In this document: in pieces, positions 35,975-45,413 of the stretch
Position numbering within the stretch: the first letter of the stretch is position 1
Layout: every line of letters starts with the position of its first letter
Source: Longicatena caecimuris
GTDB lineage: Bacteria > Bacillota_I > Bacilli_A > Erysipelotrichales > Erysipelotrichaceae
Reading direction: 5' to 3'
NCBI RefSeq assembly: GCF_004341945.1
Contig: NZ_SMBP01000005.1
Coordinates: forward strand, 1-64,000
Length of the DNA: 64,000 nucleotides
Translations under genes and position numbers: made by a program
Notes under the pieces: model-generated
The model's database searches: none
Seen by the model: the letters and a program-made list of their open reading frames with translations, nothing else
What the model was told of the DNA's origin: nothing

Positions 35975-38548
35975 TTATTTATCCTTCGCAAACCATTTGC
36001 TAGCCTCATTAATCAAAATCACACTGGCACTTAAGCCAAACACCAACCCCCAACTCATCATATCTAATGGTACCGTTTTTAATATAAAATTAAAGATCGG
36101 CAACTGACATACGGCGATCTGCAATGCTGTACTAAACAAGAACGTCAGGATTAACCATTTGTTCTTAAATAAACCGACGGCAAAGATAGAATGGGTACGA
36201 CTGCGCAAATTTAGCGCATGGAAAAGCTGCGATAAAGACAATACCATAAATGCCATTGTTTGTGCTTTAGCGGGACTGCTATTTAATCCATAACGGAAAG
36301 CGACTAATGTAATGGTACCAATAAACATACCATTTAAAATGGTAAACATCCAACCTCCATGGGCAAACAAACTCTCTTTTGCATTTCTTGGTTGTTGCTC
36401 CATGATATCCCATTCCATAGGATCTACACCTAAAGCAAGTGCAGGAAAAGCGTCTGTAATCAAATTGACCCATAAGATCTGGATAGCACTTAAGGTTGAT
36501 ACCACATGTGGCATGCATATAATGGCTAAAAATAATGACATAATTTCTCCCAGGTTACAACTTAACAGGTAAAGAATCGCTTTTTGGATATTTTCATAGA
36601 TTCCTCTGCCCTCTTCCACAGCTTTCACAATGGTCGCAAAGTTATCATCTGCCAAGATCATATCACTCGCCTGTTTACAAACATCGGTTCCTCCCTGTCC
36701 CATAGCGATACCGATATCTGCCTGTTTCAAGGAAGGCGCATCATTGACTCCATCTCCCCCCATGGCTACCACCAGATCATTTTGTTTAAAAGCCTGAACG
36801 ATGCGTACTTTATGCTGCGGTGTCACGCGGGCAAACACACGATATCCTTTTACACTGGCACACAGTTCCTCATCACTCATCGCATCTAACTGATTTCCGG
36901 TAATCACTTCTGTCTCTTGTTTGGCAATCCCAAGTCTGCGGGCAATTGCTAATGCGGTTAATGGATGATCTCCGGTGATCATCGCCACACGGATACCGGC
37001 TTTATAACATCGGGCAATAGCATCTTTCACTTCTTCTCGCGGTGGATCCATTAAACCAACAAATCCAATGAAGCACATCTTATTCTCAACATCATCTTCA
37101 TAAGGCGATTTCAATGTTTTTCTTGCTAAAGCCAAGACCCGCTGTGCATCTTCACTCACCTGACGGCTGGCTTCTAAAATACGCTGTTTTTCATAATTTG
37201 ACATGCGTACTGCCTTGCCATCCTGCCAAACACTGGTGCACATCGCTAAGATCTTTTCCAATGCTCCCTTCGTATAAGCAACAACTTCTCGCTCATGCTG
37301 ATGGATTGTCGTCATTCTTTTTCGATTAGAATCAAAAGGAATTTCATTGACTCGGACATACTTCATATCCAAGTCCTTCTTATGAAAGCCTTGTTTTTCA
37401 CCAAAGCATAACAATGCTGTTTCTGTTGGCTCTCCTAATACTTCATTTTGCGATATACTGGCATCATTGCAAAGCACCATACCTTTTAATAATTCCTCAT
37501 TTACTTCCTGCAACATGCCATTGGCATAACTGCTGACCACATGCATCTTATTCTGTGTTAAGGTTCCGGTCTTATCACTGCAAATAACACTAACAGAACC
37601 CAGTGTTTCTACTGCATGCAGTTTGCGCACGATGGCATTTTGCTTACTCATGACCTGAACACCTAATGCTAACACAATGGTGACAACGGCTGGTAAACCT
37701 TCTGGGATAGCCGCCACTGCCAAAGAAATGGAGAGTAGCAGCATATCAAAAAGATTTCGTCCTTGTAATATGGCAACCACAAACATAGCCGCACAAACTC
37801 CTAACGATAGCATTCCTAAAATCTTTGATAAATGTGCCAACCGTTGCTGCAAAGGCGTCATATCCTCTTTTGTTTCATCCAGCATGCGGGCAATTTTGCC
37901 AACCTCACTGTCCATCCCACAGCGAACGACCATCCCTTGTGCTTTTCCATATGTAACATACGTCGACATGAACACCATGTTGCGCTGATCTGCGATATGC
38001 ATCTCATCCGGATAGACAATATCTGCCTGTTTTTCAATAGCCTCACTTTCCCCAGTTAGCGTACTTTCTTCCACCTTTAAATTGGTACTGGTGAGCAAAC
38101 GCATATCGGCAGGTATATAACGACCTGCTTCTAGCTCTACAATATCTCCTACAACTAAATCTTCGGAATTGATTTCTTTCAAATAGCCATCTCGCAGGAC
38201 ATACGCTTTTGGCTCTGATAACTTTTCCAAAGCATCAATCGCTTTTTCTGCTTTAAACTCTTGAATGACACCAATGATTGCATTTAACACGATTACAACC
38301 AAAATGATACAAGCGTCCATATATTCCTTTAAAAATATAGATACGATTGCCCCAATAATCAATATAATGACCATTGGATCCTGAAATTGTTCCAGAAACA
38401 TTTGTAAGAGCGTTACTTTCTTTTTCTTATTTAAAATGTTTTTCCCTTGCTCTTTTTGTCTTCTCCGTGCCTCTTCTTCACTCAATCCTTTATGAAGATC
38501 ACTTTGACAAGCTGTTTCTATCTCCTGAATCGTCTTTCGATACGGCAT
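35975..38548 (-). CDS. P-type Ca2+-transporting ATPase
   Basis: An 857-residue P2A-type cation pump. It shows the actuator TGES, the phosphorylation motif CSDKTGTLTQN, the nucleotide-binding KGALEKIL region, TGDHPLTA and the hinge GDGVNDAPSLKQADIGIAMG. Membrane helix 4 has AAIPEGLPAVV, the PEGL signature of SERCA/PMR1-like Ca2+ pumps, and helix 6 has NLITDAFPALALG with a site Asp. Ten helices fit the usual plan. GAAGGAGGG precedes ATG 38548. Monocistronic; the substrate could include Mn2+ as in PMR1-type pumps. Confidence 0.95.
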   Translation of the reverse strand: MPYRKTIQEIETACQSDLHKGLSEEEARRRQKEQGKNILNKKKKVTLLQMFLEQFQDPMVIILIIGAIVSIFLKEYMDACIILVVIVLNAIIGVIQEFKAEKAIDALEKLSEPKAYVLRDGYLKEINSEDLVVGDIVELEAGRYIPADMRLLTSTNLKVEESTLTGESEAIEKQADIVYPDEMHIADQRNMVFMSTYVTYGKAQGMVVRCGMDSEVGKIARMLDETKEDMTPLQQRLAHLSKILGMLSLGVCAAMFVVAILQGRNLFDMLLLSISLAVAAIPEGLPAVVTIVLALGVQVMSKQNAIVRKLHAVETLGSVSVICSDKTGTLTQNKMHVVSSYANGMLQEVNEELLKGMVLCNDASISQNEVLGEPTETALLCFGEKQGFHKKDLDMKYVRVNEIPFDSNRKRMTTIHQHEREVVAYTKGALEKILAMCTSVWQDGKAVRMSNYEKQRILEASRQVSEDAQRVLALARKTLKSPYEDDVENKMCFIGFVGLMDPPREEVKDAIARCYKAGIRVAMITGDHPLTALAIARRLGIAKQETEVITGNQLDAMSDEELCASVKGYRVFARVTPQHKVRIVQAFKQNDLVVAMGGDGVNDAPSLKQADIGIAMGQGGTDVCKQASDMILADDNFATIVKAVEEGRGIYENIQKAILYLLSCNLGEIMSLFLAIICMPHVVSTLSAIQILWVNLITDAFPALALGVDPMEWDIMEQQPRNAKESLFAHGGWMFTILNGMFIGTITLVAFRYGLNSSPAKAQTMAFMVLSLSQLFHALNLRSRTHSIFAVGLFKNKWLILTFLFSTALQIAVCQLPIFNFILKTVPLDMMSWGLVFGLSASVILINEASKWFAKDK

Positions 38549-38670
38549 ACGATCCCTCCTTCAGTTACACCTTATGATGCTTTCATGCATGCTATGTACA
38601 CTTCGTCAAAACATGACAAAACTACTGAAAAAAGGTGTTTTCACATAGGAAGAAGGCGCAAGTGAGTTCT

Positions 38671-38712
38671 AAAGAAAAAAGTATAAAACAACCGCAGCTA
38701 TTTCATACTTTC
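38671..38712 (-). terminator. Terminator of the ftsA-ftsZ-orf operon
   Basis: On the minus strand, arms beginning AAAGTAT and ending ATACTTT give a stem of about 15 pairs including G-U pairs, with a four-base loop, then TTTTTC. It follows the 150-residue unknown gene. Confidence 0.85.
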
Positions 38713-38719
38713 TTATCAT

Positions 38720-39172
38720 TTAATTTATTTCATCTTTCTTTTTCTTCATGTCAAAGATTTTATCCTGAATGGCTTTTTCTAGTTCTTCCACCAGAAAATC
38801 AAAATTTTCTTCCTCATGATGATCTACAAACATATCCAGATAAATCCGTTTCGCTTTTTTTTCTTTTTCATCAAATTCCACGCAAGTACCCGAATATGCA
38901 TGCTGAATTGGATAGCCCTCAATGGCCGCATACCCAGTATGCAAGGTTCCACAAATTCCATCCACATCAAATATTGCTGGACTGCGAACAATGGAAATAT
39001 TCTTACATTCTTCTAGGAACTTACGGTATCGTCCATTCTCCTTATGAGCTGCACTCACCAAAATCAATTTCACCTGATTTTTACGTAAATGGCACAAAAA
39101 GCGATGACGAATTTCTTCTTGAAATGCCCCGGCTTCAAACATAGCATCATCTATGTAATAAAACTTCATCAT
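38720..39172 (-). CDS. Hypothetical protein overlapping the ftsZ stop
   Basis: A 150-residue protein starting MMKFYYIDDAMFEAG. It contains LILVSAAH near residue 40, IFDVDG in the middle and a C-terminal lysine-rich tail. Hydrophobic strand plus Ser and the Asp pairs faintly recall HAD-fold proteins, but the motif order does not fit, so I leave it unassigned. Its first ATG overlaps the ftsZ stop as TAATG, and a second ATG follows directly. Translational coupling to ftsZ and a shared terminator suggest a role linked to cell division. Confidence 0.75.
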   Translation of the reverse strand: MMKFYYIDDAMFEAGAFQEEIRHRFLCHLRKNQVKLILVSAAHKENGRYRKFLEECKNISIVRSPAIFDVDGICGTLHTGYAAIEGYPIQHAYSGTCVEFDEKEKKAKRIYLDMFVDHHEEENFDFLVEELEKAIQDKIFDMKKKKDEIN

Positions 39173-40284
39173 TATCTTCTTGTGAAGAAGGAAGGAATCC
39201 CTTCATTGTCATCCTCTTCCGCATCATTCATGCGTGAAGTTGCATATACTTCTGGTTCTGATGCTTTTACACTTTGCTTCGGCGCAGCCTTAGCAGCAGA
39301 ATAGGAGAATGCTTTTTCTAAGACATCTTCTTCATTCTTATCAGCGTCAAAACCTGTAGCAATGACGGTAACAATGATAGAATCTCCTAGTTTTTCATTA
39401 ATCGCAACACCAAAGATAGCATCAATATCATTACCAGCAGCCTCTCGTACTAAAGCCATAGCATCCTCAGCATCAAATAAGGTGATAGATTCTCCACCGG
39501 TAATATTGACAATAGCATTGCGTGCACCAGTAATCTGTGCCTCTAGCAATGGGGATTGAATAGCTTTTTCAGCTGCAGCACGTGCTTTGTCTTCTCCTTC
39601 TGCCATACCAATACCAATTAATGCAGAGCCTTGATTTTCCATAATTGTGCGAACATCCGCAAAGTCCAAATTGATCAATGCCGGTACGGCAATTAAATCC
39701 GTAATCGTCTGCACGCCCTGACGCAATACATTATCAGCAGCCTGGAATGCTTCCGTCAATGGTCTTCGTCCGATGACCTCAATAAGGTTATTGTTAGAAA
39801 CGATAATCAAAGAATCTACGTATTCTTTCATTTCAGCCAAGCCTTCTTCAGCTGCCTTCATACGTTTCTTACCTTCAAAGGTAAATGGTTTGGTTACGAT
39901 ACCTACAGTCAATGCGCCTTCTTCTTTTGCTATCTTCGCAAATAATGGCGCAGCACCAGTACCAGTACCTCCACCTAAACCGGTAGTTATAAAGACCATG
40001 TCACTGCCTTTGATTGCCTCACGAATTTCATTTTCATTTTCCTGTGCAGCTCGTCTTCCCATTTCCGGGTTTGCGCCTGCTCCAAGACCTTTGGTAATCT
40101 CACGTCCAAGCACCAGTTTATTTTCTACAGGAGAAATATTTAATGCCTGTAAATCCGTATTTGCCACATAAAACTCGACCCCTTTAACACCTTCGCTCAC
40201 CATACGGTTCACCGCATTACAGCCGCCACCGCCGATTCCAAACACTTTAATATTTGCTACCTGTTCAAACTGTAAATCACTCAT
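39172..40284 (-). CDS. ftsZ: Cell division protein FtsZ
   Basis: A 370-residue tubulin-like GTPase that forms the Z ring. It has VFGIGGGGCNAVNRM at the N-terminus, the tubulin signature GLGGGTGTGAAP, NNLIEVIGRRPLTEAF and NLDFADVRTIMENQGSA with the T7 catalytic acidic residue. A short acidic linker ends in DDNEGIPSFFTRR, the conserved C-terminal peptide that binds FtsA and SepF. GAGGAATAAAG precedes ATG 40284. It lies 24 bases after ftsA and is coupled to the following unknown gene. Confidence 0.99.
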   Translation of the reverse strand: MSDLQFEQVANIKVFGIGGGGCNAVNRMVSEGVKGVEFYVANTDLQALNISPVENKLVLGREITKGLGAGANPEMGRRAAQENENEIREAIKGSDMVFITTGLGGGTGTGAAPLFAKIAKEEGALTVGIVTKPFTFEGKKRMKAAEEGLAEMKEYVDSLIIVSNNNLIEVIGRRPLTEAFQAADNVLRQGVQTITDLIAVPALINLDFADVRTIMENQGSALIGIGMAEGEDKARAAAEKAIQSPLLEAQITGARNAIVNITGGESITLFDAEDAMALVREAAGNDIDAIFGVAINEKLGDSIIVTVIATGFDADKNEEDVLEKAFSYSAAKAAPKQSVKASEPEVYATSRMNDAEEDDNEGIPSFFTRR

Positions 40285-40308
40285 CTTTATTCCTCGCTCT
40301 CTCTTCTT

Positions 40309-41568
40309 TTATCGATCATTCAACAGAATGCTTTTCAATTTTTTCGTAAATCCGCCTTCTTCATCCTGTGTGGACGTCTTACGGCGTATAGTTTCCACAA
40401 CCTGTTCTACTTCTGCATCAGCACAGCTTGTACGTTGATCATTGCGAATATCTATCTGTTCCTTCCAACTGTAAAATAAGCCTAAGCAAGTTACTAAGGA
40501 ACAATCTCTAGCTCCAATCGTCTGTGGCACATATAGCTGCCAAGGCGCATTTAATTCATCAAACAACGGTTCCACTGCCTGAATCTCACAGCCTTCTCCC
40601 GTGATTAGATAGCGAACATCGCCACTCTCAATAATTGGTGCACAGGCTTCATTAATGCCTTGGATCCATTCATGAATGTATGGCGCAACCAGCTGACATA
40701 CTTGCTTTTCACTCAGCTGTTTCTGTTCTTTGCCTTCGCTCCAAACATAAATAATCGTATCCTTTGCTTCATGTTCTTTTAAACAACAAGTATTTTGTAC
40801 CAAGCGATAACCGACATGTGGCGATAAATGGTTTTCTTCACAAAGCTTTGCTAACCATTTGCCATATCCATCTTCTAATACCTCGCAGTTTACAAGTTTA
40901 CCATGCGTAAATAAAGAAAGTGTAGTATTCTGTCGAGCTAAATCAATTAATATGACATATTTATCAACCGTCTGCTCAAAAACCGCTGCTTCTTGGGCAA
41001 TGGCATAAGAATCCAAACATACATCCAGAATTTCTAAGCCAGCTTTTTCGATACAGCGTGCATAGGAATACACGGTTTCTTTATCCGCGAATAGTAAATC
41101 AACATCCATGATCAACATATCACTTGTTTCATCGATTGGCATTTTTCTTGAAGTGATGCCATTGGTTATGTATTTGATACAGCCGACATTCACCAGTTCT
41201 AATTCGGGATCTGGTTTATAAGTAATCGCTTCATTCAGTCCTTTTTGAATATCACTTAAACGAATACGTTTACTGCTTGCCTGTGGCAATACATGAACAC
41301 GTTTATTATGTCTGGCCACATTGACGCTAGGTAACGATACCAATGCGCGTTCAATATGATAACCAAGCGATTCCTCCGCCTGTTTCACAGCTTTTATGAT
41401 TCCATTTACAACATTTTGTTCATCTATAATTTTCTTTTTTTCGATTCCAGTAATCCCTGCTCTTTCAACCCGCAGAATATTAAATCTGGTATCATAAAAT
41501 TCTCCAACGATCAGACGAATTTCATGATCGGCAATTTCTACGGAGGCATAGATTTCCTTTCGATCCAT
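40309..41568 (-). CDS. ftsA: Cell division protein FtsA, divergent
   Basis: A 419-residue FtsA/actin-like protein, identified by overall plan, position before ftsZ and the C-terminal KKLKSILLNDR helix that would bind the membrane. Nucleotide loops are unusual: the N-terminal VEIADHEIRLIVG replaces the usual D-x-GT loop, and IDLARQNTTLSLF (about residue 205) replaces the D-x-GGGTT loop; TGEGCEI stands where TGGGA is expected. ATP binding may be altered. The frame extends to 41619, but GGGGG eight bases before ATG 41568 supports that start. Its partner ftsZ follows directly. Confidence 0.88.
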   Translation of the reverse strand: MDRKEIYASVEIADHEIRLIVGEFYDTRFNILRVERAGITGIEKKKIIDEQNVVNGIIKAVKQAEESLGYHIERALVSLPSVNVARHNKRVHVLPQASSKRIRLSDIQKGLNEAITYKPDPELELVNVGCIKYITNGITSRKMPIDETSDMLIMDVDLLFADKETVYSYARCIEKAGLEILDVCLDSYAIAQEAAVFEQTVDKYVILIDLARQNTTLSLFTHGKLVNCEVLEDGYGKWLAKLCEENHLSPHVGYRLVQNTCCLKEHEAKDTIIYVWSEGKEQKQLSEKQVCQLVAPYIHEWIQGINEACAPIIESGDVRYLITGEGCEIQAVEPLFDELNAPWQLYVPQTIGARDCSLVTCLGLFYSWKEQIDIRNDQRTSCADAEVEQVVETIRRKTSTQDEEGGFTKKLKSILLNDR

Positions 41569-41697
41569 AAGGTTTACCCCCTTACACACGTTTTCACTTA
41601 TACTCATATATAATATCATAAAAATGGTGGATAAAAAACATTTTACAGGAATTTGTCATATTTTTTTCAGATTTAGGAATTTCCGTGCTCCATCGTT

Positions 41698-41730
41698 TTA
41701 AAAAAGAGAGAATTTTAGAAATTCTCTCCA
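41698..41730 (-). terminator. Terminator overlapping the stop of the Ig/cadherin-like gene
   Basis: GAGAGAATTT and AAATTCTCTC arms on the minus strand are followed by TTTTTT. The stop codon (41717-41715) lies in the loop, so the last codons form part of the hairpin. Confidence 0.88.
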
Positions 41731-43229
41731 TCTTCTTGCTGCATTTTAACCAAGCTTTCGTGCTCTATTTCAGCACTTTTTGATAATGGTTTTCCCTTCA
41801 CATCAATCTTATTGAAATGCTTTGGTTTACGTTTCTTGATACATATGATAAGAATAGCCAAGAAAAGGATAGCACTCAATGCACAAAGACCATACACGAT
41901 CAGTTTCAGCTGCTTCGTTTCTTCCTCATGTGCTTTCAGTAATTTTTCATATGCATTCTGCGTAATTGCTGCACCACCGGCATACCGCTGTAAGGTATTC
42001 CCTGTTTTCTCATATTGATAATACACCTTATCACCGGCATCATTCATTACATAAAGCAATGCGTAATCAGCAAATGCCTTATCTTGATATGTCCAACCAG
42101 GAAGTTCTTTTCCATCGACCTTTACTGTCGTAAACACCATACCAGTACGTTTTTGCAACGCTTTGGGCACATCGATGATCGCAATATTTTCTCCAAGTAA
42201 GCCCATCGGGCGATAAATGGATGTTACTTCTTTCTTTTCCGTATCATAAAAATAAAAGTCTTTTTTATCATCGTTTTCTAAATACAACAATGTCATATGT
42301 AAACTTTCATTTGTCCAAGCTGGTACTACTTTTCCATCAATGGTAAGCTTTGTTTCCTCAAATAATTTCTTAGACAATTTCGCAGCTGAATGTGAAACGC
42401 CAAGTTTTTTCCCTTGATAATTTACAAAGACTAGTGGTTTTTCATCCACATGTACCTTTATCGTATAGGTTGTTGATGTCCCATTTTCTGCAGTACATAT
42501 CACTTGAATCGTATTATTACCGGGTTTCAACTTCTTTTTTCCGATTCCACTCAGTGATGCCTTGCTGTTATTTGCTGCTGCACTGACCTTTAGGGTATCT
42601 ACACTACCAGGCAGATCAACCTTATATGAAGTTGTTCCAGCTTGAAATGCCGGGGATAATTTGCCTTCACTGACACTTAAAGACTTCAAGAAACTATCCT
42701 TATTTTTCTTTTCTTCTTCTTTTGGTTTCTCTGTTTTATTACTAGGCTCATTCTTTGGTGTATCATTATTGGAAGGAGCATTGTTATAATCATCATTATT
42801 GTTCTGTGAAGTATCATTATTTCCTGAATTACTTGAATTATTATTATTGTTGTTTGATGGTTTGCTGCGTTCTTTTACCACCACGGTACAAGAAGAAGAC
42901 AATGACTGATCCTTTTCCGTATTAAAATCGGCAATCGTTCCTGAAGCATAGACGCTAAGACTGCCAGCACTAGTTCCTTTTACGGTATAGGATCGAGAAT
43001 TATTTTCAAACCAATCAGAATCATTTGCAGCACCACTCACAGCCACCATACCTGCTCCACCAGAAACACTGACCGTAAAGGTCACAGTATCTCCAACATA
43101 AATTGTCGAACTACTACAAGATACGGATAAGCCTGCTGCAGCAATATGTTTTTTAGGCAGATTCAGTACTGTTACTGCTAAAATAGCAACACTGATACCT
43201 GCCAGAAATTTTGTTATTTTCTTTCTCAT
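41715..43229 (-). CDS. Secreted Ig/cadherin-like protein with C-terminal membrane anchor
   Basis: A 504-residue surface protein. A signal peptide (MRKKITKFLAGISVAILAVT) is followed by an Ig-like or cohesin-like beta domain (about 30-120, VGDTVTFTVSVSGGAG), an Asn/Ser-rich low-complexity linker (about 125-175), a cadherin-like beta-sandwich domain (about 180-265, SFLKSLSVSEGKLSP to TYTIKVHV), an unknown domain, a helix near 440 (YGLCALSAILFLAILIIC) and a basic cytosolic tail. The frame extends to 43241, but GGAGGT just before ATG 43229 gives the start. It is co-transcribed with the dockerin-bearing glucosaminidase immediately upstream (11-base gap). Confidence 0.83.
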   Translation of the reverse strand: MRKKITKFLAGISVAILAVTVLNLPKKHIAAAGLSVSCSSSTIYVGDTVTFTVSVSGGAGMVAVSGAANDSDWFENNSRSYTVKGTSAGSLSVYASGTIADFNTEKDQSLSSSCTVVVKERSKPSNNNNNNSSNSGNNDTSQNNNDDYNNAPSNNDTPKNEPSNKTEKPKEEEKKNKDSFLKSLSVSEGKLSPAFQAGTTSYKVDLPGSVDTLKVSAAANNSKASLSGIGKKKLKPGNNTIQVICTAENGTSTTYTIKVHVDEKPLVFVNYQGKKLGVSHSAAKLSKKLFEETKLTIDGKVVPAWTNESLHMTLLYLENDDKKDFYFYDTEKKEVTSIYRPMGLLGENIAIIDVPKALQKRTGMVFTTVKVDGKELPGWTYQDKAFADYALLYVMNDAGDKVYYQYEKTGNTLQRYAGGAAITQNAYEKLLKAHEEETKQLKLIVYGLCALSAILFLAILIICIKKRKPKHFNKIDVKGKPLSKSAEIEHESLVKMQQEDGENF

Positions 43230-43240
43230 CTTTACCTCCA

Positions 43241-45142
43241 CTATTTCCCCATGATCCTGTTCTTAACGACTACATAATCAGCTGGTGAAATTTTACCATC
43301 TTGATTTGCATCCGCTGCTTTTAAAGGCGTTCCTTTTAATTTTGTCACACCCATGATATGATTTTTGATTTTCACATAGTCAGCAGGAGATAATTTCCCA
43401 TCACCATTTACATCTCCGGGTAAAACTTTTTCATCTGGTTTATCCGGTGTGTCAGGCACCTTATCATGGTTAGCATCTTGATTGCCTTCATAAATGACCA
43501 TCATCGAATCTTTCACCTTTATGTATCCATAATTGTATGTGTAATCATATAGACCATTGGAATCATTATTCTTAGCACTGCGATCTGCTTTTAAGATGCA
43601 GTCTGTACGTATTTTATACCATGTACCTTGACTGTTTTTTACCGTATCTAACACAACAAATGGGAATTGATGAATGACCTTGCTATTGCTATTTCCGTTT
43701 TGATAATATTCTTTGCTGGAGGTTTTAGCATCCTTATATATACTGATTGGTTTTACACCGGTGTCAATCACAAGGGTGTACTTATCACTGTCCTTTTTAC
43801 CAGAAAGATCTTCCAAAAAATAACCTTGTGCTGCCGCTTTTTCCCCCCAGTAAGGATCACTAGCATATTGCACATTCATACCGCTTTGTTTATCCCCAAG
43901 ATGAGGTCCATAATATCGCCAATCATATGGATCTGTATAGCCAAGCGACACCCAGTTTTTCGCAAAATCATTGATACATGCCGCAACTGAGGCGAATGTA
44001 TTCGCTGAAGTTCCCGGACTGGTATCCACAGCATTTAATCCAAAGATGTTGTTTTTTTCCTGTGCGATAGAGCTATTGCCCCAAGCACTTTCATTCACTG
44101 CCAAACCAAAAGCCAAAGCTGCATTTGTACCATATTGTTGTGCATTGATAAAATCTACGCCACGATTTCGCAGCTTTGATTTCGTATTTGTCGTACCTTC
44201 TAACAAACGTTTATTTAAATGATCTGCTGTAAAACTAGATACCGTACGCATCGAAAGAAACTGATAGTAATTATAATAAGGTGATTCCTTATTAACCGCA
44301 CGGCTGTATACATCCTTTTGATAATCATTGATCATGGTTTCAAAAGCAGTATAAAAATAATGACCGTCATAGCTGAAATATTTTGTATTCTCTTTCAAAT
44401 ACGCTGGCGCATTTCCAACGCGCTGAGATGAACTGTAATATGGTGTAAATATCTGATGATAGAGTTTATTCTTTGTCACATAATAATAACTGACATTCAC
44501 CTTTGCTGTATATTCCTGAATGGTAACATATTTCGCATCCACCAAACCGGTAACTCCGGCCATACGAAACTTGACCTTTCCATCCACCGTGCCAAGATAG
44601 GCTGCATCTACCGCATAAACGGCACTCGTATACCCACTGATATTGGTATCGACTTCCTTATATGGTGTCGTCATTCCACCATCCAACACTTTAAATTTTA
44701 CGATAGATGGTTTGGTAGTGCTGCGTAATACATTCTTACTATACACAGAAACATCCACATCACTATTTGCTGAACGCATCATGCTGCGTGTTAGCTGTAA
44801 CATATTTGCTGTCTTTACCGCATCCTCAATGGTATCATAATGGCCAACCTCTGCACTAGCTCCATCTTTGGTTTCCATTTCCACATCAAACGTTACCTCT
44901 TCATCTGTATCTTCCGGCAAGGTAATGTCCTCTTTGACACCCTGTGGATTCGCTTTTACATAAGTAATTTTTCCATCTTCATCCATCTTTAAAAACATAC
45001 CTGTTTGATCGCCATAAGAAGAACCCTTCCTAGTTTCTGAATGTTCTTCTTCCGCAAACAGCTTTTTTTCTATATTTGGCAAAACGTTAACTGCCAGTAA
45101 ACTTACCCCAAGAAAGATTGTAAATACCTTTGTTTTTCTCAT
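43241..45142 (-). CDS. Secreted glucosaminidase with C-terminal dockerin
   Basis: A 633-residue exported protein. The signal peptide MRKTKVFTIFLGVSLLAVNV is followed by a domain of unknown type, then an N-acetylglucosaminidase (GH73-like) core in which VNESAWGNSSIAQEKNN, near residue 350, holds the catalytic Glu. An SH3-like segment follows. The last 60 residues are a type I dockerin: two Ca2+-binding repeats, GDVNGDGKLSPADYVKIKN and ANQDGKISPADYVVVKN, joined by a KLKGTPL linker. It should cut peptidoglycan glycan strands and bind a cohesin. It is first in a two-gene operon with a TTGCAT/TATAAT promoter. Confidence 0.9.
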   Translation of the reverse strand: MRKTKVFTIFLGVSLLAVNVLPNIEKKLFAEEEHSETRKGSSYGDQTGMFLKMDEDGKITYVKANPQGVKEDITLPEDTDEEVTFDVEMETKDGASAEVGHYDTIEDAVKTANMLQLTRSMMRSANSDVDVSVYSKNVLRSTTKPSIVKFKVLDGGMTTPYKEVDTNISGYTSAVYAVDAAYLGTVDGKVKFRMAGVTGLVDAKYVTIQEYTAKVNVSYYYVTKNKLYHQIFTPYYSSSQRVGNAPAYLKENTKYFSYDGHYFYTAFETMINDYQKDVYSRAVNKESPYYNYYQFLSMRTVSSFTADHLNKRLLEGTTNTKSKLRNRGVDFINAQQYGTNAALAFGLAVNESAWGNSSIAQEKNNIFGLNAVDTSPGTSANTFASVAACINDFAKNWVSLGYTDPYDWRYYGPHLGDKQSGMNVQYASDPYWGEKAAAQGYFLEDLSGKKDSDKYTLVIDTGVKPISIYKDAKTSSKEYYQNGNSNSKVIHQFPFVVLDTVKNSQGTWYKIRTDCILKADRSAKNNDSNGLYDYTYNYGYIKVKDSMMVIYEGNQDANHDKVPDTPDKPDEKVLPGDVNGDGKLSPADYVKIKNHIMGVTKLKGTPLKAADANQDGKISPADYVVVKNRIMGK

Positions 45143-45176
45143 ACCATCATTCCTTTTGTTATAATAACTCAGTCTA

Positions 45177-45205
45177 ATTATAGAACAGCCCTTTCATGAA
45201 TGCAA
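45177..45205 (-). promoter_or_regulatory. Promoter of the glucosaminidase operon
   Basis: Minus-strand TTGCAT (45205-45200) and TATAAT (45182-45177), 17 bases apart, about 35 bases before the coding start. Confidence 0.82.
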
Positions 45206-45338
45206 TTGGTAAATATTACACATCCTTACTACTAGCCCGTTATCCTTCCTTAAAATTGATTGAAAACCCTTTAAAATCACCGTTTTACAAACATATCCTT
45301 AAGGGTGATCAACAGATAAATAAAAATAAAAAATATTC

Positions 45339-45367
45339 TTGCATTTTATAATCTTAAATGGTATGAT
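45339..45367 (+). promoter_or_regulatory. Promoter of rpmB
   Basis: TTGCAT (45339-45344) and TATGAT (45362-45367) are 17 bases apart, 47 bases before the rpmB start. Confidence 0.75.
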
Positions 45368-45413
45368 ATTTAAGCGAATTATGTTAAGTATTATACGGAA
45401 GGAGGTAAACGGT

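Noticed and set aside
38549-38670. Possible Mn2+/Ca2+ riboswitch upstream of the P-type ATPase
   Set aside because: No yybP-ykoY-like conserved loops could be found in the short leader.
38635-39144. 169-codon plus-strand frame opposite the unknown ftsZ-linked gene
   Set aside because: It is antisense to a coupled, well-spaced gene, has no ribosome site and its composition is that of a reverse frame.
39773-40171. 132-codon plus-strand frame inside ftsZ
   Set aside because: Antisense to conserved tubulin motifs; no start context.
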